From NCBI GenBank assembly GCA_002409745.1, contig DHOU01000037.1, positions 161,719 to 225,718 of the forward strand: 64,000 bases of DNA. Direction: 5' to 3'. Of the stretch, positions 46,741-54,668 are shown one piece after another. Position 1 is the first letter of the stretch. The number at the start of each line of letters is the position of its first letter. Source of the DNA: Bacteroidales bacterium UBA5382 (GTDB taxonomy: Bacteria > Bacteroidota > Bacteroidia > Bacteroidales > Dysgonomonadaceae). The notes under the pieces are model-generated. The model had not been told where the DNA came from. It was given only the letters and a program-made list of their open reading frames with translations, and made no database searches. The position numbers were made by a program, and so were the translations under genes.

Positions 46741-47123
46741 TTATTTACTACGACAGTAAAACGGGTAATGTGGAGCGGTTCGTGCGCAAATTATCGGCTT
46801 CGACCGGATGGGATTGCGTGAAAGTGGCGGATGCACCGGTTGTTTCGGAGAAAGGGCATTTAATTACCTATACTACTAAAATAGGGTGTGTCCCTGCATC
46901 GACCGAACGCTTTTTGCAAGAGAATCATCCGTATGTTCTTTCCGTCTCGTCGAGCGGAAACAGGAACTGGGGCCCGAATTTCGCCCTCGCCGCCGATAAA
47001 ATTGCCCGGCAATACGGTATTCCCCTGCTCTTTAAGTTCGAACTGTCCGGATTGGAGCAGGATTTACAGATATTTATCGAGAAAGCGGTCAGCTATCGGA
47101 ACAGGGGCAGATTAGCAAATTAG
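46737..47123 (+). CDS. nrdI: flavodoxin-like ribonucleotide reductase maturation protein
   Basis: The 128-residue protein has the NrdI pattern: YYDSKTGNVERFV at the FMN phosphate loop, TYTTKIGCVPASTERFL, and SVSSSGNRNWGPNF at the flavin-binding 50s loop region. It makes the oxidant that forms the dimanganese-tyrosyl radical of NrdF. The last residues RLAN and the stop codon lie in an octamer array that continues to the nrdE start. Confidence 0.92.
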   Translation: MIIYYDSKTGNVERFVRKLSASTGWDCVKVADAPVVSEKGHLITYTTKIGCVPASTERFLQENHPYVLSVSSSGNRNWGPNFALAADKIARQYGIPLLFKFELSGLEQDLQIFIEKAVSYRNRGRLAN

Positions 47124-47214
47124 TAAATTAGCAAATTAGCAGATTAGTAAATTAGCGGATTAGTAAATTAGCAAATTAGCAGATTAGCGGATTAGCAAAT
47201 TAGGGAATTAGATT
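47111..47214 (+). repeat. thirteen-copy octamer array filling the nrdI-nrdE gap
   Basis: Thirteen 8-bp units (ATTAGCAA, ATTAGTAA, ATTAGCAG, ATTAGCGG, and at the end ATTAGGGA, ATTAGATT) run exactly from 47111 to 47214 and are followed directly by nrdE ATG 47215. The second unit holds the nrdI stop codon TAG. Confidence 0.88.
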
Positions 47215-49305
47215 ATGAAAGTCAAAAACTGGATATTACTCAACAACCAGGTAATGGTTAAGAAGGATGACGAGTTTCAATTTGAAAAAGATAAAGAAGC
47301 CGTCCGTTCGTATTTTCTGGAATATGTCAACAAGAACACGGTGTTTTTCTATACATTGAAGGAAAAAATCGATTACCTCATCGAAAACAGGTATTATGAA
47401 AACCTGCTCGAAGTGTATTCTTTCGAAGATATCAAGCGGGTGTATGATTTGATGTACGCCAAGAAGTTCCGCTTCCCGTCGTATATCAGCGCGTTTAAGT
47501 TCTTCCAGAATTACGCCTTGCGCGACGACAGCGGCGAGAAGTTCCTCGAGCGCTATGAAGACCGGCTGGCGTGTACCGCACTCTACCTGGGGCACGGTGA
47601 TATCGACCGGGCATTGGAGTACGCCGAATTGTTTATCAACCAGGAATATCAGCCGGCGACGCCGACCTTCCTCAATGCCGGAAAGAAACGTTCCGGCGAG
47701 CTGGTGTCGTGTTTTTTAGATGAGATAGGCGACAGCCTCAACGGCATCGGCTATGCCATCCATTCATCGATGAAACTATCGTCGATAGGAGGGGGCGTAT
47801 CGTTGAATATTTCCAAGCTTCGCGGCCGTTCGGAAGCCATAAAGGGTGTCGAAGGCCGTGCGAGCGGGGTTTTGCCCGTGATGAAGTTGCTGGAAGATGT
47901 GTTTTCGTATGCCAATCAGCTCGGGCAACGTCCCGGCGCCGGAGCGGTTTATCTGAACGTCTTCCATTCCGATATCGAGGAGTTTCTCGATTGCAAGAAG
48001 ATCAATGTGGATGAGAAAGTACGCATCAAATCGTTGTCGATCGGCGTGGTGATTCCCGACAAGTTCATGGAGCTTGCCGAAAAAGACGAACCGTTTTACG
48101 TCTTCTATCCCCATACCGTCTATCAGGCATACGGCCGCTATCTCGACGATATGGATATGAATAAGATGTATACCGAATTGATCGATAATCCCGCCGTGCG
48201 CAAGAAAAAGCTCAATGCCCGCCTGTTGCTGGTGAAAATCGCCCAGACGCAGAAAGAAAGCGGCTATCCGTATCTTTTCTTCAAGGATAATGCCAACCGC
48301 GAACATGCGTTGAAGGATATCGGCGAAGTGAAATTCTCGAATCTTTGCACCGAAATCATGCAGTTGTCGGAAGTATCGGAGATTAACGATTATTACGAAG
48401 AGGATGTCATCCGCCGCGGCATTTCCTGCAACCTGGGGTCGCTGAATATTGTGACGGTCATGGACAATAAACGCATCGCCGAAGCGGTGAAGACAGCCGT
48501 CAGTTCGTTGACGACCGTGACGGATATTTCGAATATCGACATTGTGCCGTCTATCAAGAAAGCCAATGAAGAGTTGCACAGCGTGGGGCTGGGGGCGATG
48601 AACCTGCACGGCTTTTTTGCGAAGAACTTTATCTCGTACGAAAGTACCGAAGCACTCGACTTTTGCAACGTGTTTTTTATGATGATGAACTTCTATTCGC
48701 TGGAGCGTTCGATGGAAATAGCCCGGGACAGGGGAGTGACGTTTAAGGACTTTGATAAGTCGGAATATGCCAAAGGGACGTACTTCGACAAATATCTCGA
48801 ACGGAATTATCATCCTAAAACCGAACAGGTGAAAGCGCTTTTCGAAGGTATTTACGTTCCTTCCGTCGACGACTGGGCGCGCCTGAAAGAGCTGGTTATG
48901 CAGCACGGCCTGTATCATGCTTACCGGTTGGCGATAGCGCCCAATCAATCGACTTCGTACATTATGAGTTCGACGGCTTCGGTGATGCCTGTGGTGGATA
49001 CCATAGAGGTGCGCGAATATGGCGACAGCACGTCGTTTTACCCCATGCCTTACCTCACCAACGACAATTATTTCTTCTACAAATCGGCTTACGATATGGA
49101 TCAGATGAAGGTGATGCGGTTGATCTCCGTCATTCAACGGCATGTCGACCAAGGCATATCGACCATCCTTCACACGAAGAGCAGCGATACGACTCGCGAT
49201 TTGGCTCGATATTATATTTATGCTCATAAGATCGGACTGAAATCGTTATACTACACCCGCACGAGGAAAACGACGGTAGAAGACTGCGTTTCCTGCTCCG
49301 TTTAA
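47215..49305 (+). CDS. nrdE: class Ib ribonucleoside-diphosphate reductase, alpha subunit
   Basis: The 696-residue protein reduces ribonucleoside diphosphates. It contains the ATP-cone-free N-terminus typical of NrdE, an ATPTFLNAGKKRSGELVSCF region with a redox Cys, CNLGSLNIVTV with the catalytic Cys, QSTSYIMSSTASVMPV near the C-terminus, and ends VEDCVSCSV with the C-terminal redox Cys pair. NrdI and NrdH upstream and NrdF downstream define class Ib. Confidence 0.95.
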   Translation: MKVKNWILLNNQVMVKKDDEFQFEKDKEAVRSYFLEYVNKNTVFFYTLKEKIDYLIENRYYENLLEVYSFEDIKRVYDLMYAKKFRFPSYISAFKFFQNYALRDDSGEKFLERYEDRLACTALYLGHGDIDRALEYAELFINQEYQPATPTFLNAGKKRSGELVSCFLDEIGDSLNGIGYAIHSSMKLSSIGGGVSLNISKLRGRSEAIKGVEGRASGVLPVMKLLEDVFSYANQLGQRPGAGAVYLNVFHSDIEEFLDCKKINVDEKVRIKSLSIGVVIPDKFMELAEKDEPFYVFYPHTVYQAYGRYLDDMDMNKMYTELIDNPAVRKKKLNARLLLVKIAQTQKESGYPYLFFKDNANREHALKDIGEVKFSNLCTEIMQLSEVSEINDYYEEDVIRRGISCNLGSLNIVTVMDNKRIAEAVKTAVSSLTTVTDISNIDIVPSIKKANEELHSVGLGAMNLHGFFAKNFISYESTEALDFCNVFFMMMNFYSLERSMEIARDRGVTFKDFDKSEYAKGTYFDKYLERNYHPKTEQVKALFEGIYVPSVDDWARLKELVMQHGLYHAYRLAIAPNQSTSYIMSSTASVMPVVDTIEVREYGDSTSFYPMPYLTNDNYFFYKSAYDMDQMKVMRLISVIQRHVDQGISTILHTKSSDTTRDLARYYIYAHKIGLKSLYYTRTRKTTVEDCVSCSV

Positions 49306-49310
49306 TTATC

Positions 49311-49380
49311 AATTACAAATTACGAATGACGAATTACAAATTACAAATTACTAATTACAAATTACAAATTACGAATGACG
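49311..49380 (+). repeat. ten-copy AATTACR heptamer array after nrdE
   Basis: Ten 7-bp units (AATTACA, AATTACG, AATGACG, AATTACT) start five bases after the nrdE stop. The complement of the same motif forms the array at 57816-57941. Confidence 0.88.
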
Positions 49381-49399
49381 AATGGACGGAGTTCCGTCC

Positions 49400-49455
49400 G
49401 GCGACCGGCGACTGGAGACCGGTGACCGGAGACTGAAGACCGGAGACCGTTGACA
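49400..49455 (+). repeat. eight-copy GGAGACC heptamer array before nrdF
   Basis: Eight 7-bp units (GGCGACC, GGCGACT, GGAGACC, GGTGACC, GGAGACT, GAAGACC, GGAGACC, GTTGACA) end 13 bases before nrdF ATG. This second motif shares the gap with the AATTACR array. The motif is the same as at 12412-12460. Confidence 0.85.
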
Positions 49456-49468
49456 ATAATAAAGCATT

Positions 49469-50464
49469 ATGAAACAATTTAAAGCCGTAAACTGGAATAC
49501 TCCCGAGAACGATTATGTGGAAATGTTCTGGGAACAAAACTTAAAGCAATTCTGGATCGATACCGAGTATATTCCCTCGAAGGATATCGATTCGTGGAAG
49601 TCGCTCTCGCCCGAAATGCGGGAAGCCTACAAAAAAGCATTGGGCGGACTGACGCTGCTCGATACCTTGCAGAGCCATACGGGCATGCCCAAGCTCATCG
49701 ATCATATCGACGGGTTGCAAAACCGGTCGGTGCTTTCCTACATGTGTATGATGGAGGCGATTCATGCCAAATCGTATTCGACCATTTTCACCACGGTGAC
49801 CACGAGCGCCGAGATCGATGCGGTCTTCGAGTGGGCGGCGAGTAACGAGCAACTCCAGTTCAAGGCTAAAACCATCGATGCCCGTTACCGGAAACTCGAC
49901 AAGGAGAACGTTTCCAAAGAAGATATATACGTGGCATTGGCCGCTTCCGTTTTTCTGGAAACATTCTTGTTTTACAGCGGATTTTTCCTTCCTTTATGGT
50001 TGGCGGGGCAAGGGCAGATGGTTGCCAGTTGCGACATCATCAAAAAGATTATTGCCGATGAGTCGATTCACGGCGTGTTCGTCGGCTTATTGGCGCAGGA
50101 GATATTCGATACGTTCGGCGACAAGAAAAAAGAATCGCTCCAAACCGGTCTGTATGTGTTGATGGATGTGCTTTATGAAAACGAATTGAAATATACCGAT
50201 CATGTTTACAGTGATATAGGACTGGGAGCTGAAGTAAAGGAATATATTCGTTATAATGGCAACAAGGCGTTGATGAATCTGGGTTTCGAACCCCGTTATG
50301 AAGTGGGGGAAGTCAATCCGATCGTATTAAATGGGTTGAATGTGGAAACAACGCAGCATGATTTCTTCTCGAAGAAATCGACGAACTATGAAAAGACGTT
50401 GGAGGTCGTTCATCTGCATCATGATGATTTCAATCTGGAGAAAGAGCTGCAACTGGATATTTAG
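49469..50464 (+). CDS. nrdF: class Ib ribonucleoside-diphosphate reductase, beta subunit
   Basis: The 331-residue protein carries the metal-radical cofactor. Metal-ligand segments are in order: the Asp in LTLLDTLQ region, MEAIHAKSYS, LETFLFYSGF and ADESIHGVFVG. Its activation by NrdI is expected to give a manganese cofactor. It follows nrdE by 163 bases filled with two repeat arrays, an unusual spacer for an operon of enzyme subunits. Confidence 0.95.
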   Translation: MKQFKAVNWNTPENDYVEMFWEQNLKQFWIDTEYIPSKDIDSWKSLSPEMREAYKKALGGLTLLDTLQSHTGMPKLIDHIDGLQNRSVLSYMCMMEAIHAKSYSTIFTTVTTSAEIDAVFEWAASNEQLQFKAKTIDARYRKLDKENVSKEDIYVALAASVFLETFLFYSGFFLPLWLAGQGQMVASCDIIKKIIADESIHGVFVGLLAQEIFDTFGDKKKESLQTGLYVLMDVLYENELKYTDHVYSDIGLGAEVKEYIRYNGNKALMNLGFEPRYEVGEVNPIVLNGLNVETTQHDFFSKKSTNYEKTLEVVHLHHDDFNLEKELQLDI

Positions 50465-50476
50465 AAACTCCCCGTT

Positions 50477-52177
50477 TCACTCGATGATTTCATACTTCGT
50501 CTTGCCGATGAACAGCCACACGGCTTTTCGCAGACCTGGCTTGCCGGCCAACTGCGGCGAAGCGGCGTAGCGCTCCAATTGCGCCGCCGAGGCTTTCCTT
50601 ATTTCGGGCAGGCGGTCCGTATCGCTTTCCTTCACATACTTCAACTCGATGATCCATTCGTAGGGAATGTCGGGCAGGTGTGAGCTGCGTTCGAGGAAGA
50701 TATCGATGTAGCCACCCTCCACCTCCCGTTCGCTGAAAGGAAGATAAATCTTCGACTGAAACAATACCGAGAGCAGCATTACCTTGATATATTTTTCGTC
50801 GAAACGCATCAGGTCGCGGTTGGAAAGCTTGCTGAAAATATTCTTGCTCACATAGTCGAGCAGCGGAACCCCATTGCCGTCATACGCTAAATCCCTGACC
50901 CCTAACTGCCATTCCGACAAGTTCAGTTGCACCTCCCTGTTCGTGTCCGCAATCATCTGCATAAGGTATTCCCAGTATATCGTGCGGATGGAATAGTTGG
51001 GGATTTTAAGCCGTAGCAATCCGCGATCGGCCTTGTCTATCGTCAGCAGTCCCATATAGAACAGCAGCGAAACGAAGTGCCCGGTATCGGCGAGGTTATC
51101 GATAGAGAACTTGGTTTTGATTTCCGAATAGATGCCGTCGTCGCGGATGATTTGCAGCAGCGTTTCGCGGTTTTCCCTGTTCATTGTGAGGCGTTGAAGC
51201 CGCCCGTAATCGGTTTTCAGATTGTCGTCGATGATGTTTTCCGGCTCTTTGCCGGTCATGCGTAACTGGTTGAAGTAATATAGCAGCATGGTCGGATTAT
51301 ATATCCTGCGGGGCGCATCCTTATGGAACTTATATCCGTCATAATAGTTTTGGATATCCACCTTTGCCAGTTTTCTGTTCAGGCCTGTTTCTTTTATAAT
51401 GCCTTCGACTTCTGCTTGGGTAAAACCAAGCATCTCGTTATAGCGCTCCTCCACCGTCAGGTTCGAGGCGATGTTAAAGCCGCTGGTCAGGTCGTCAATC
51501 ATTACGGGTGAGATGCCGGTGATGAAAATGCGACCCACCGCATCGGAAGTACCGATCTTCAACGTTTCATAAAAATCGCGTACGATACCGTTGGCGCGCA
51601 CCTGCTTCTTATAGATGGCATCCACCCCCATTGCGATCAGGTCATTGGCGAAATGGTCATACTCGTCGATGATGACGAAGATTTTCCGGCCCGCATCATT
51701 CGCCGCATCATAGGCTATGCGTAGCGCAGCTATGCCCGGCTGCGTTTCATTTATATTCCGGATCAATTCATCGGCGTTTGCGAAGATAATGCGGTATTTA
51801 GACAAAAAGCCGATAGCCGATTGCTGCACGACATTGGCGAAGGACTTTCGGAAGGTATCTTCATCGTGCGTATCGACCCCCGAGAAGTTAAATGCCATGA
51901 CCAGGTAGCTGTTGCGCTCCGGCGTGGGATGGCTGCCGATGTAAAACCGGCCGAAAAGCTCTTCGAAACGGTTTGTGCTGTTGATGTCATAATACCACGA
52001 CAACATCGATAAGAACAGGCTCTTCCCGAATTTACGCGGGCGGATAAAGAATTGATAGGGATTGGCTTCCCGCTCCAATGATTCGATATAGGACGTCTTG
52101 TCCACATAATAATAGTTGTCTTCTATTAAGCGGGCGAAATTGCTGATGCCGTAAGGTAAACGTCTGGATGTGTCCAT
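50477..52177 (-). CDS. AAA ATPase-like protein with PD-(D/E)XK nuclease domain (DUF1703 type)
   Basis: The 566-residue protein starts RRLPYGISNFARLIEDNYYYVDKT, the AAA-ATPase_like signature. It has a P-loop variant IRPRKFGKSL (residues 45-54), a Walker B-like IFVIIDEYDHFA, and a C-terminal PD-(D/E)XK region with a GGYIDIFLE strand and WIIELKYVKESD. Such proteins are abundant in Bacteroidales in multi-copy families; their function is unsettled, perhaps linked to mobile DNA. It converges with nrdF with only 12 bases between the stops. Confidence 0.9.
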   Translation of the reverse strand: MDTSRRLPYGISNFARLIEDNYYYVDKTSYIESLEREANPYQFFIRPRKFGKSLFLSMLSWYYDINSTNRFEELFGRFYIGSHPTPERNSYLVMAFNFSGVDTHDEDTFRKSFANVVQQSAIGFLSKYRIIFANADELIRNINETQPGIAALRIAYDAANDAGRKIFVIIDEYDHFANDLIAMGVDAIYKKQVRANGIVRDFYETLKIGTSDAVGRIFITGISPVMIDDLTSGFNIASNLTVEERYNEMLGFTQAEVEGIIKETGLNRKLAKVDIQNYYDGYKFHKDAPRRIYNPTMLLYYFNQLRMTGKEPENIIDDNLKTDYGRLQRLTMNRENRETLLQIIRDDGIYSEIKTKFSIDNLADTGHFVSLLFYMGLLTIDKADRGLLRLKIPNYSIRTIYWEYLMQMIADTNREVQLNLSEWQLGVRDLAYDGNGVPLLDYVSKNIFSKLSNRDLMRFDEKYIKVMLLSVLFQSKIYLPFSEREVEGGYIDIFLERSSHLPDIPYEWIIELKYVKESDTDRLPEIRKASAAQLERYAASPQLAGKPGLRKAVWLFIGKTKYEIIE

Positions 52178-52303
52178 GCTGATCTTGTTTATTTGTTGTT
52201 TACAAAGGTAATTATTATTTCCGTTGAAAAGGATACGAAGCGGAGCGAATGTTCCGTAAAGAAAAGGAGCCTTTATGCGTCTAACGGCGGAAAACGATAC
52301 CGG

Positions 52304-52765
52304 TCAAATCGGTATGGCATACTGTTGTTTGATGGTTCCCAATACGAACGTGCTGTTGAGGTGGCCGATGCAGTCTATCCCCCCTAAGGTGTTCAACACG
52401 AAATCCTGATAATGCTTCATGTCTTTGACGTGAATCTTGACCATAAAATCATATTCGCCCGAGGTGTTGTAGCATTCGGTGATTTCCTTGATGGACATGA
52501 CGGCCGAGATAAATTCTTTTCCGTATTCTTTGCTATGCTGTTTAAGGCGGATATTGCAGAAAACGGCAAAACCGTTGTTTAGTTTCTCTTCATCTAGCAC
52601 GGCGATGTATTTTTTGATATATCCTTCCTTTTCCAGTTTCTTTATCCGCTCGAAAACGGGCGTCGGCGACAGGTTGACTTGGGAGGCGATTTCTTTTGTC
52701 GTCAGGTTGGAGCTTTCTTGCAGGATCGTTAATAACTTAATGTCTGTTTCGTCTATTGCTGCCAT
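52304..52765 (-). CDS. Lrp/AsnC family transcriptional regulator
   Basis: The 153-residue protein has an N-terminal helix-turn-helix (DIKLLTILQESSNLTTKEIA, then LSPTPVFERIKKLEKEGYI) and a C-terminal RAM domain (SGEYDFMVKIHVKDMKHYQDFV). It likely binds an amino acid. It is divergent from the core-MetE gene, so methionine or a related ligand is a reasonable guess. A minus-strand TATATTTG (52833-52840) is a candidate promoter box. Confidence 0.9.
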   Translation of the reverse strand: MAAIDETDIKLLTILQESSNLTTKEIASQVNLSPTPVFERIKKLEKEGYIKKYIAVLDEEKLNNGFAVFCNIRLKQHSKEYGKEFISAVMSIKEITECYNTSGEYDFMVKIHVKDMKHYQDFVLNTLGGIDCIGHLNSTFVLGTIKQQYAIPI

Positions 52766-52921
52766 ATAAATAATTATTCTGTTTTAATCAGTAAAATCAG
52801 CTCTTTTCAGAATGAAAATCGATGAAATGATGCAAATATAGATATATTTTCCGTATTTATCGCATTTGATAGATTGAATAGTGGAAATAGCTATCTTTGC
52901 AAATGAAGTCGGACATCAAAG

Positions 52922-52970
52922 GTCTAACGTCTAATGACCGCAGACTGGAGACTAAAGACCGGTGACGTCA
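52922..52970 (+). repeat. seven-copy heptamer array in the metE-core leader
   Basis: Seven 7-bp units (GTCTAAC, GTCTAAT, GACCGCA, GACTGGA, GACTAAA, GACCGGT, GACGTCA) lie between a TATCTTTG box (52892-52899) and ATG 53001. Unlike most other arrays it is in a divergent gap, not next to a stop codon. Confidence 0.65.
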
Positions 52971-53000
52971 TACATTATATATCATACATCTTAAACAATT

Positions 53001-54140
53001 ATGTGTAATCATCAAACAACAAGCAGAGCCGATACGGTCGGCAGTTTTTTACGTCCCGAACGCTTAAAAGAAGCGAGGGAACAATTTGCACAGGGAACAA
53101 TCAGCCGTCAGGAACTTTCCGCAGTGGAGGATGAGGAAATTCTGAAGCTGATTGACAAACAAAAGGAAGCGGGACTCACCGTTGTCAGTGATGGTGAGTT
53201 TCGCAGAAGTTATTGGCATCTGGATTTCTTCTGGGGCTTCGAAGGCGTTGAGCACGTCAATATGGGGCAGGGATATCTGTTTCATGGCGAAGAGACCCGC
53301 GATGATTCGGCGCGCTTGAGCGGCAAAATCCGTTTTACGGCCGGGCATCCTTTTTTGGCGCATTTTCGTTTTTTGAAAGAAAATGTAGGAGAAGGCATTG
53401 AGGCGCGTCAGAGCATACCGGCTCCCGCGCAGTTGTATGCCGAATTAGTCCGAGGGGTAAACGAAGAGAAGGTAAATGAGATTTATCCGGACAGGAAGGT
53501 ATTATTTGCAGACATTTCACATGCGTATCGTGAAGCGATTCTCGCCTTTTATGAACTGGGATGCCGCGATTTGAAATTGGATGATTGTACGTGGGGCATG
53601 TTGTGCGATAAAAACTTCTGGGCGACAATGGCGGGTGCAAATTATAATATGGAAGATTTAAAGGAAACCTATCTGAAGCTGAATAACGATGCTTTAAAAG
53701 ATCTGCCGGCCGACCTGAAGCTATCGACCCATGTTTGCCGCGGCAACTATCATTCCACATGGGCTTCATCGGGCGGATACGAACCGGTGGCGGAAGTGTT
53801 GTTCGGAAAAGAAAACGTGGATTCGTTCTTCCTCGAATTCGATGATGAACGTTCGGGCGGTTTTGAACCTTTGCGGTTTGTATCGGGTAATAAGAAAGTG
53901 GTTCTCGGGTTGATAACCAGCAAGCATCCCGAACTCGAAGCAAAAGAGCAGATTAAGGCTCGAATAAGGGAAGCGTCGCAATTTGTTCCGTTGGATAGGC
54001 TTTACTTGAGTCCTCAATGCGGATTCGCCTCTACCGAAGAAGGAAACAAACTAACCGAACAGCAACAATGGGACAAGGTCCGGCTTATTTCCGATATTGC
54101 TGCGGAAGTCTGGAGTGACCGGAAGGAGGGGTGTTCATAA
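53001..54140 (+). CDS. core-MetE type cobalamin-independent methionine synthase (C-terminal domain only)
   Basis: The 379-residue protein corresponds to the catalytic C-terminal half of MetE, which in full enzymes is about 750 residues. Zinc ligands are in place: His244 and Cys246 in STHVCRGNYH, Glu279 in FFLEFDD, and Cys340 in LSPQCGFAS. SFLRPERL and VSDGEFRRSYW are typical of the YxjG/core-MetE group. It would transfer a methyl group to homocysteine or a related thiol; the methyl donor of such short forms is often not methyltetrahydrofolate. A cobalamin riboswitch follows its stop by about 80 bases. Confidence 0.88.
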   Translation: MCNHQTTSRADTVGSFLRPERLKEAREQFAQGTISRQELSAVEDEEILKLIDKQKEAGLTVVSDGEFRRSYWHLDFFWGFEGVEHVNMGQGYLFHGEETRDDSARLSGKIRFTAGHPFLAHFRFLKENVGEGIEARQSIPAPAQLYAELVRGVNEEKVNEIYPDRKVLFADISHAYREAILAFYELGCRDLKLDDCTWGMLCDKNFWATMAGANYNMEDLKETYLKLNNDALKDLPADLKLSTHVCRGNYHSTWASSGGYEPVAEVLFGKENVDSFFLEFDDERSGGFEPLRFVSGNKKVVLGLITSKHPELEAKEQIKARIREASQFVPLDRLYLSPQCGFASTEEGNKLTEQQQWDKVRLISDIAAEVWSDRKEGCS

Positions 54141-54221
54141 AAATAGCAAAGATATTTCGAGGATATGGATGTTTTTTTAGTTATCTTTGCGAGTCAAAAG
54201 TTCTTTTTATAATTTCTTCAA

Positions 54222-54390
54222 CCGATAAGGTGCCCTTTTAGAAAAGGGATAATAGGGAATCACGTGCAAATCGTGAGCTGTCGCGCAACTGTAAGCACGC
54301 CGAATGTTTCTGCCCCGTTAAAATCCACTGTTCCGACGTTCGGGATGGGAAGGATAGCAGAAATCGTGCAAGTCAGGAAACCTGCCTTCA
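54222..54390 (+). promoter_or_regulatory. second cobalamin riboswitch, ancestral metE leader
   Basis: Conserved parts are present in order: AAGGTGCCC, GGGAATCACGTGCAAATCGTG, CTGTCGCGCAACTGTAAGC, CCACTG, GGGAAGGATAGC and CAAGTCAGGAAACCTGCC. TATCTTTG at 54182-54189 is a good promoter box. The first ORF after it starts like MetE but is only a stub, so the riboswitch now most likely leads into the AspT-like transporter at 54669. Confidence 0.93.
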
Positions 54391-54558
54391 TCCGGATGGA
54401 CAATGCTTCGCGTTAAAAGCAGGTTGTCAGGTGTATACTATTCTTCTTCGTGTGAAGGGAAAGTATGTCCTTTTATTACCTCACATTATTTTATCAGCGC
54501 TTGCATTACAGAGTTCCGAAAAGAGCTTTTAGCTATTTATTTTAAAAAGTTAAAAGTA

Positions 54559-54666
54559 ATGCAAACATCAATACTGGGCTATCCGCGAAAAGATAGCCGT
54601 TGTGAAAGGATAAATGTGTACGAAAGTTCCGGCTGTTTGTTTACCGGTCATAAAAGTAAGGGATAA
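54559..54666 (+). pseudogene. metE 5-prime stub
   Basis: The 35-codon frame starts MQTSILGYPR, the standard N-terminus of full-length cobalamin-independent MetE, then changes to KDSRCERINVYESSG, which is unrelated to MetE. It lies after the cobalamin riboswitch, the normal control of metE. I infer a deletion that removed almost all of metE and joined its first ten codons to other DNA. The stop codon is two bases before the transporter ATG, so stub translation may couple to it. Confidence 0.75.
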
Positions 54667-54668
54667 GG

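Noticed and set aside
47776..49227. 483-residue minus-strand ORF inside nrdE
   Set aside because: It is antisense to a clear nrdE gene and has a His/Arg-rich composition with no recognisable motif; it is a shadow of the plus-strand codon usage.
47111..49455. CRISPR array
   Set aside because: The units are 7-8 bp and directly adjacent, with no spacers of unique sequence and no cas genes in the window.
53335..53943. 202-residue minus-strand ORF inside the core-MetE gene
   Set aside because: Antisense to a gene with all zinc ligands in place; Arg/His/Pro-rich shadow.
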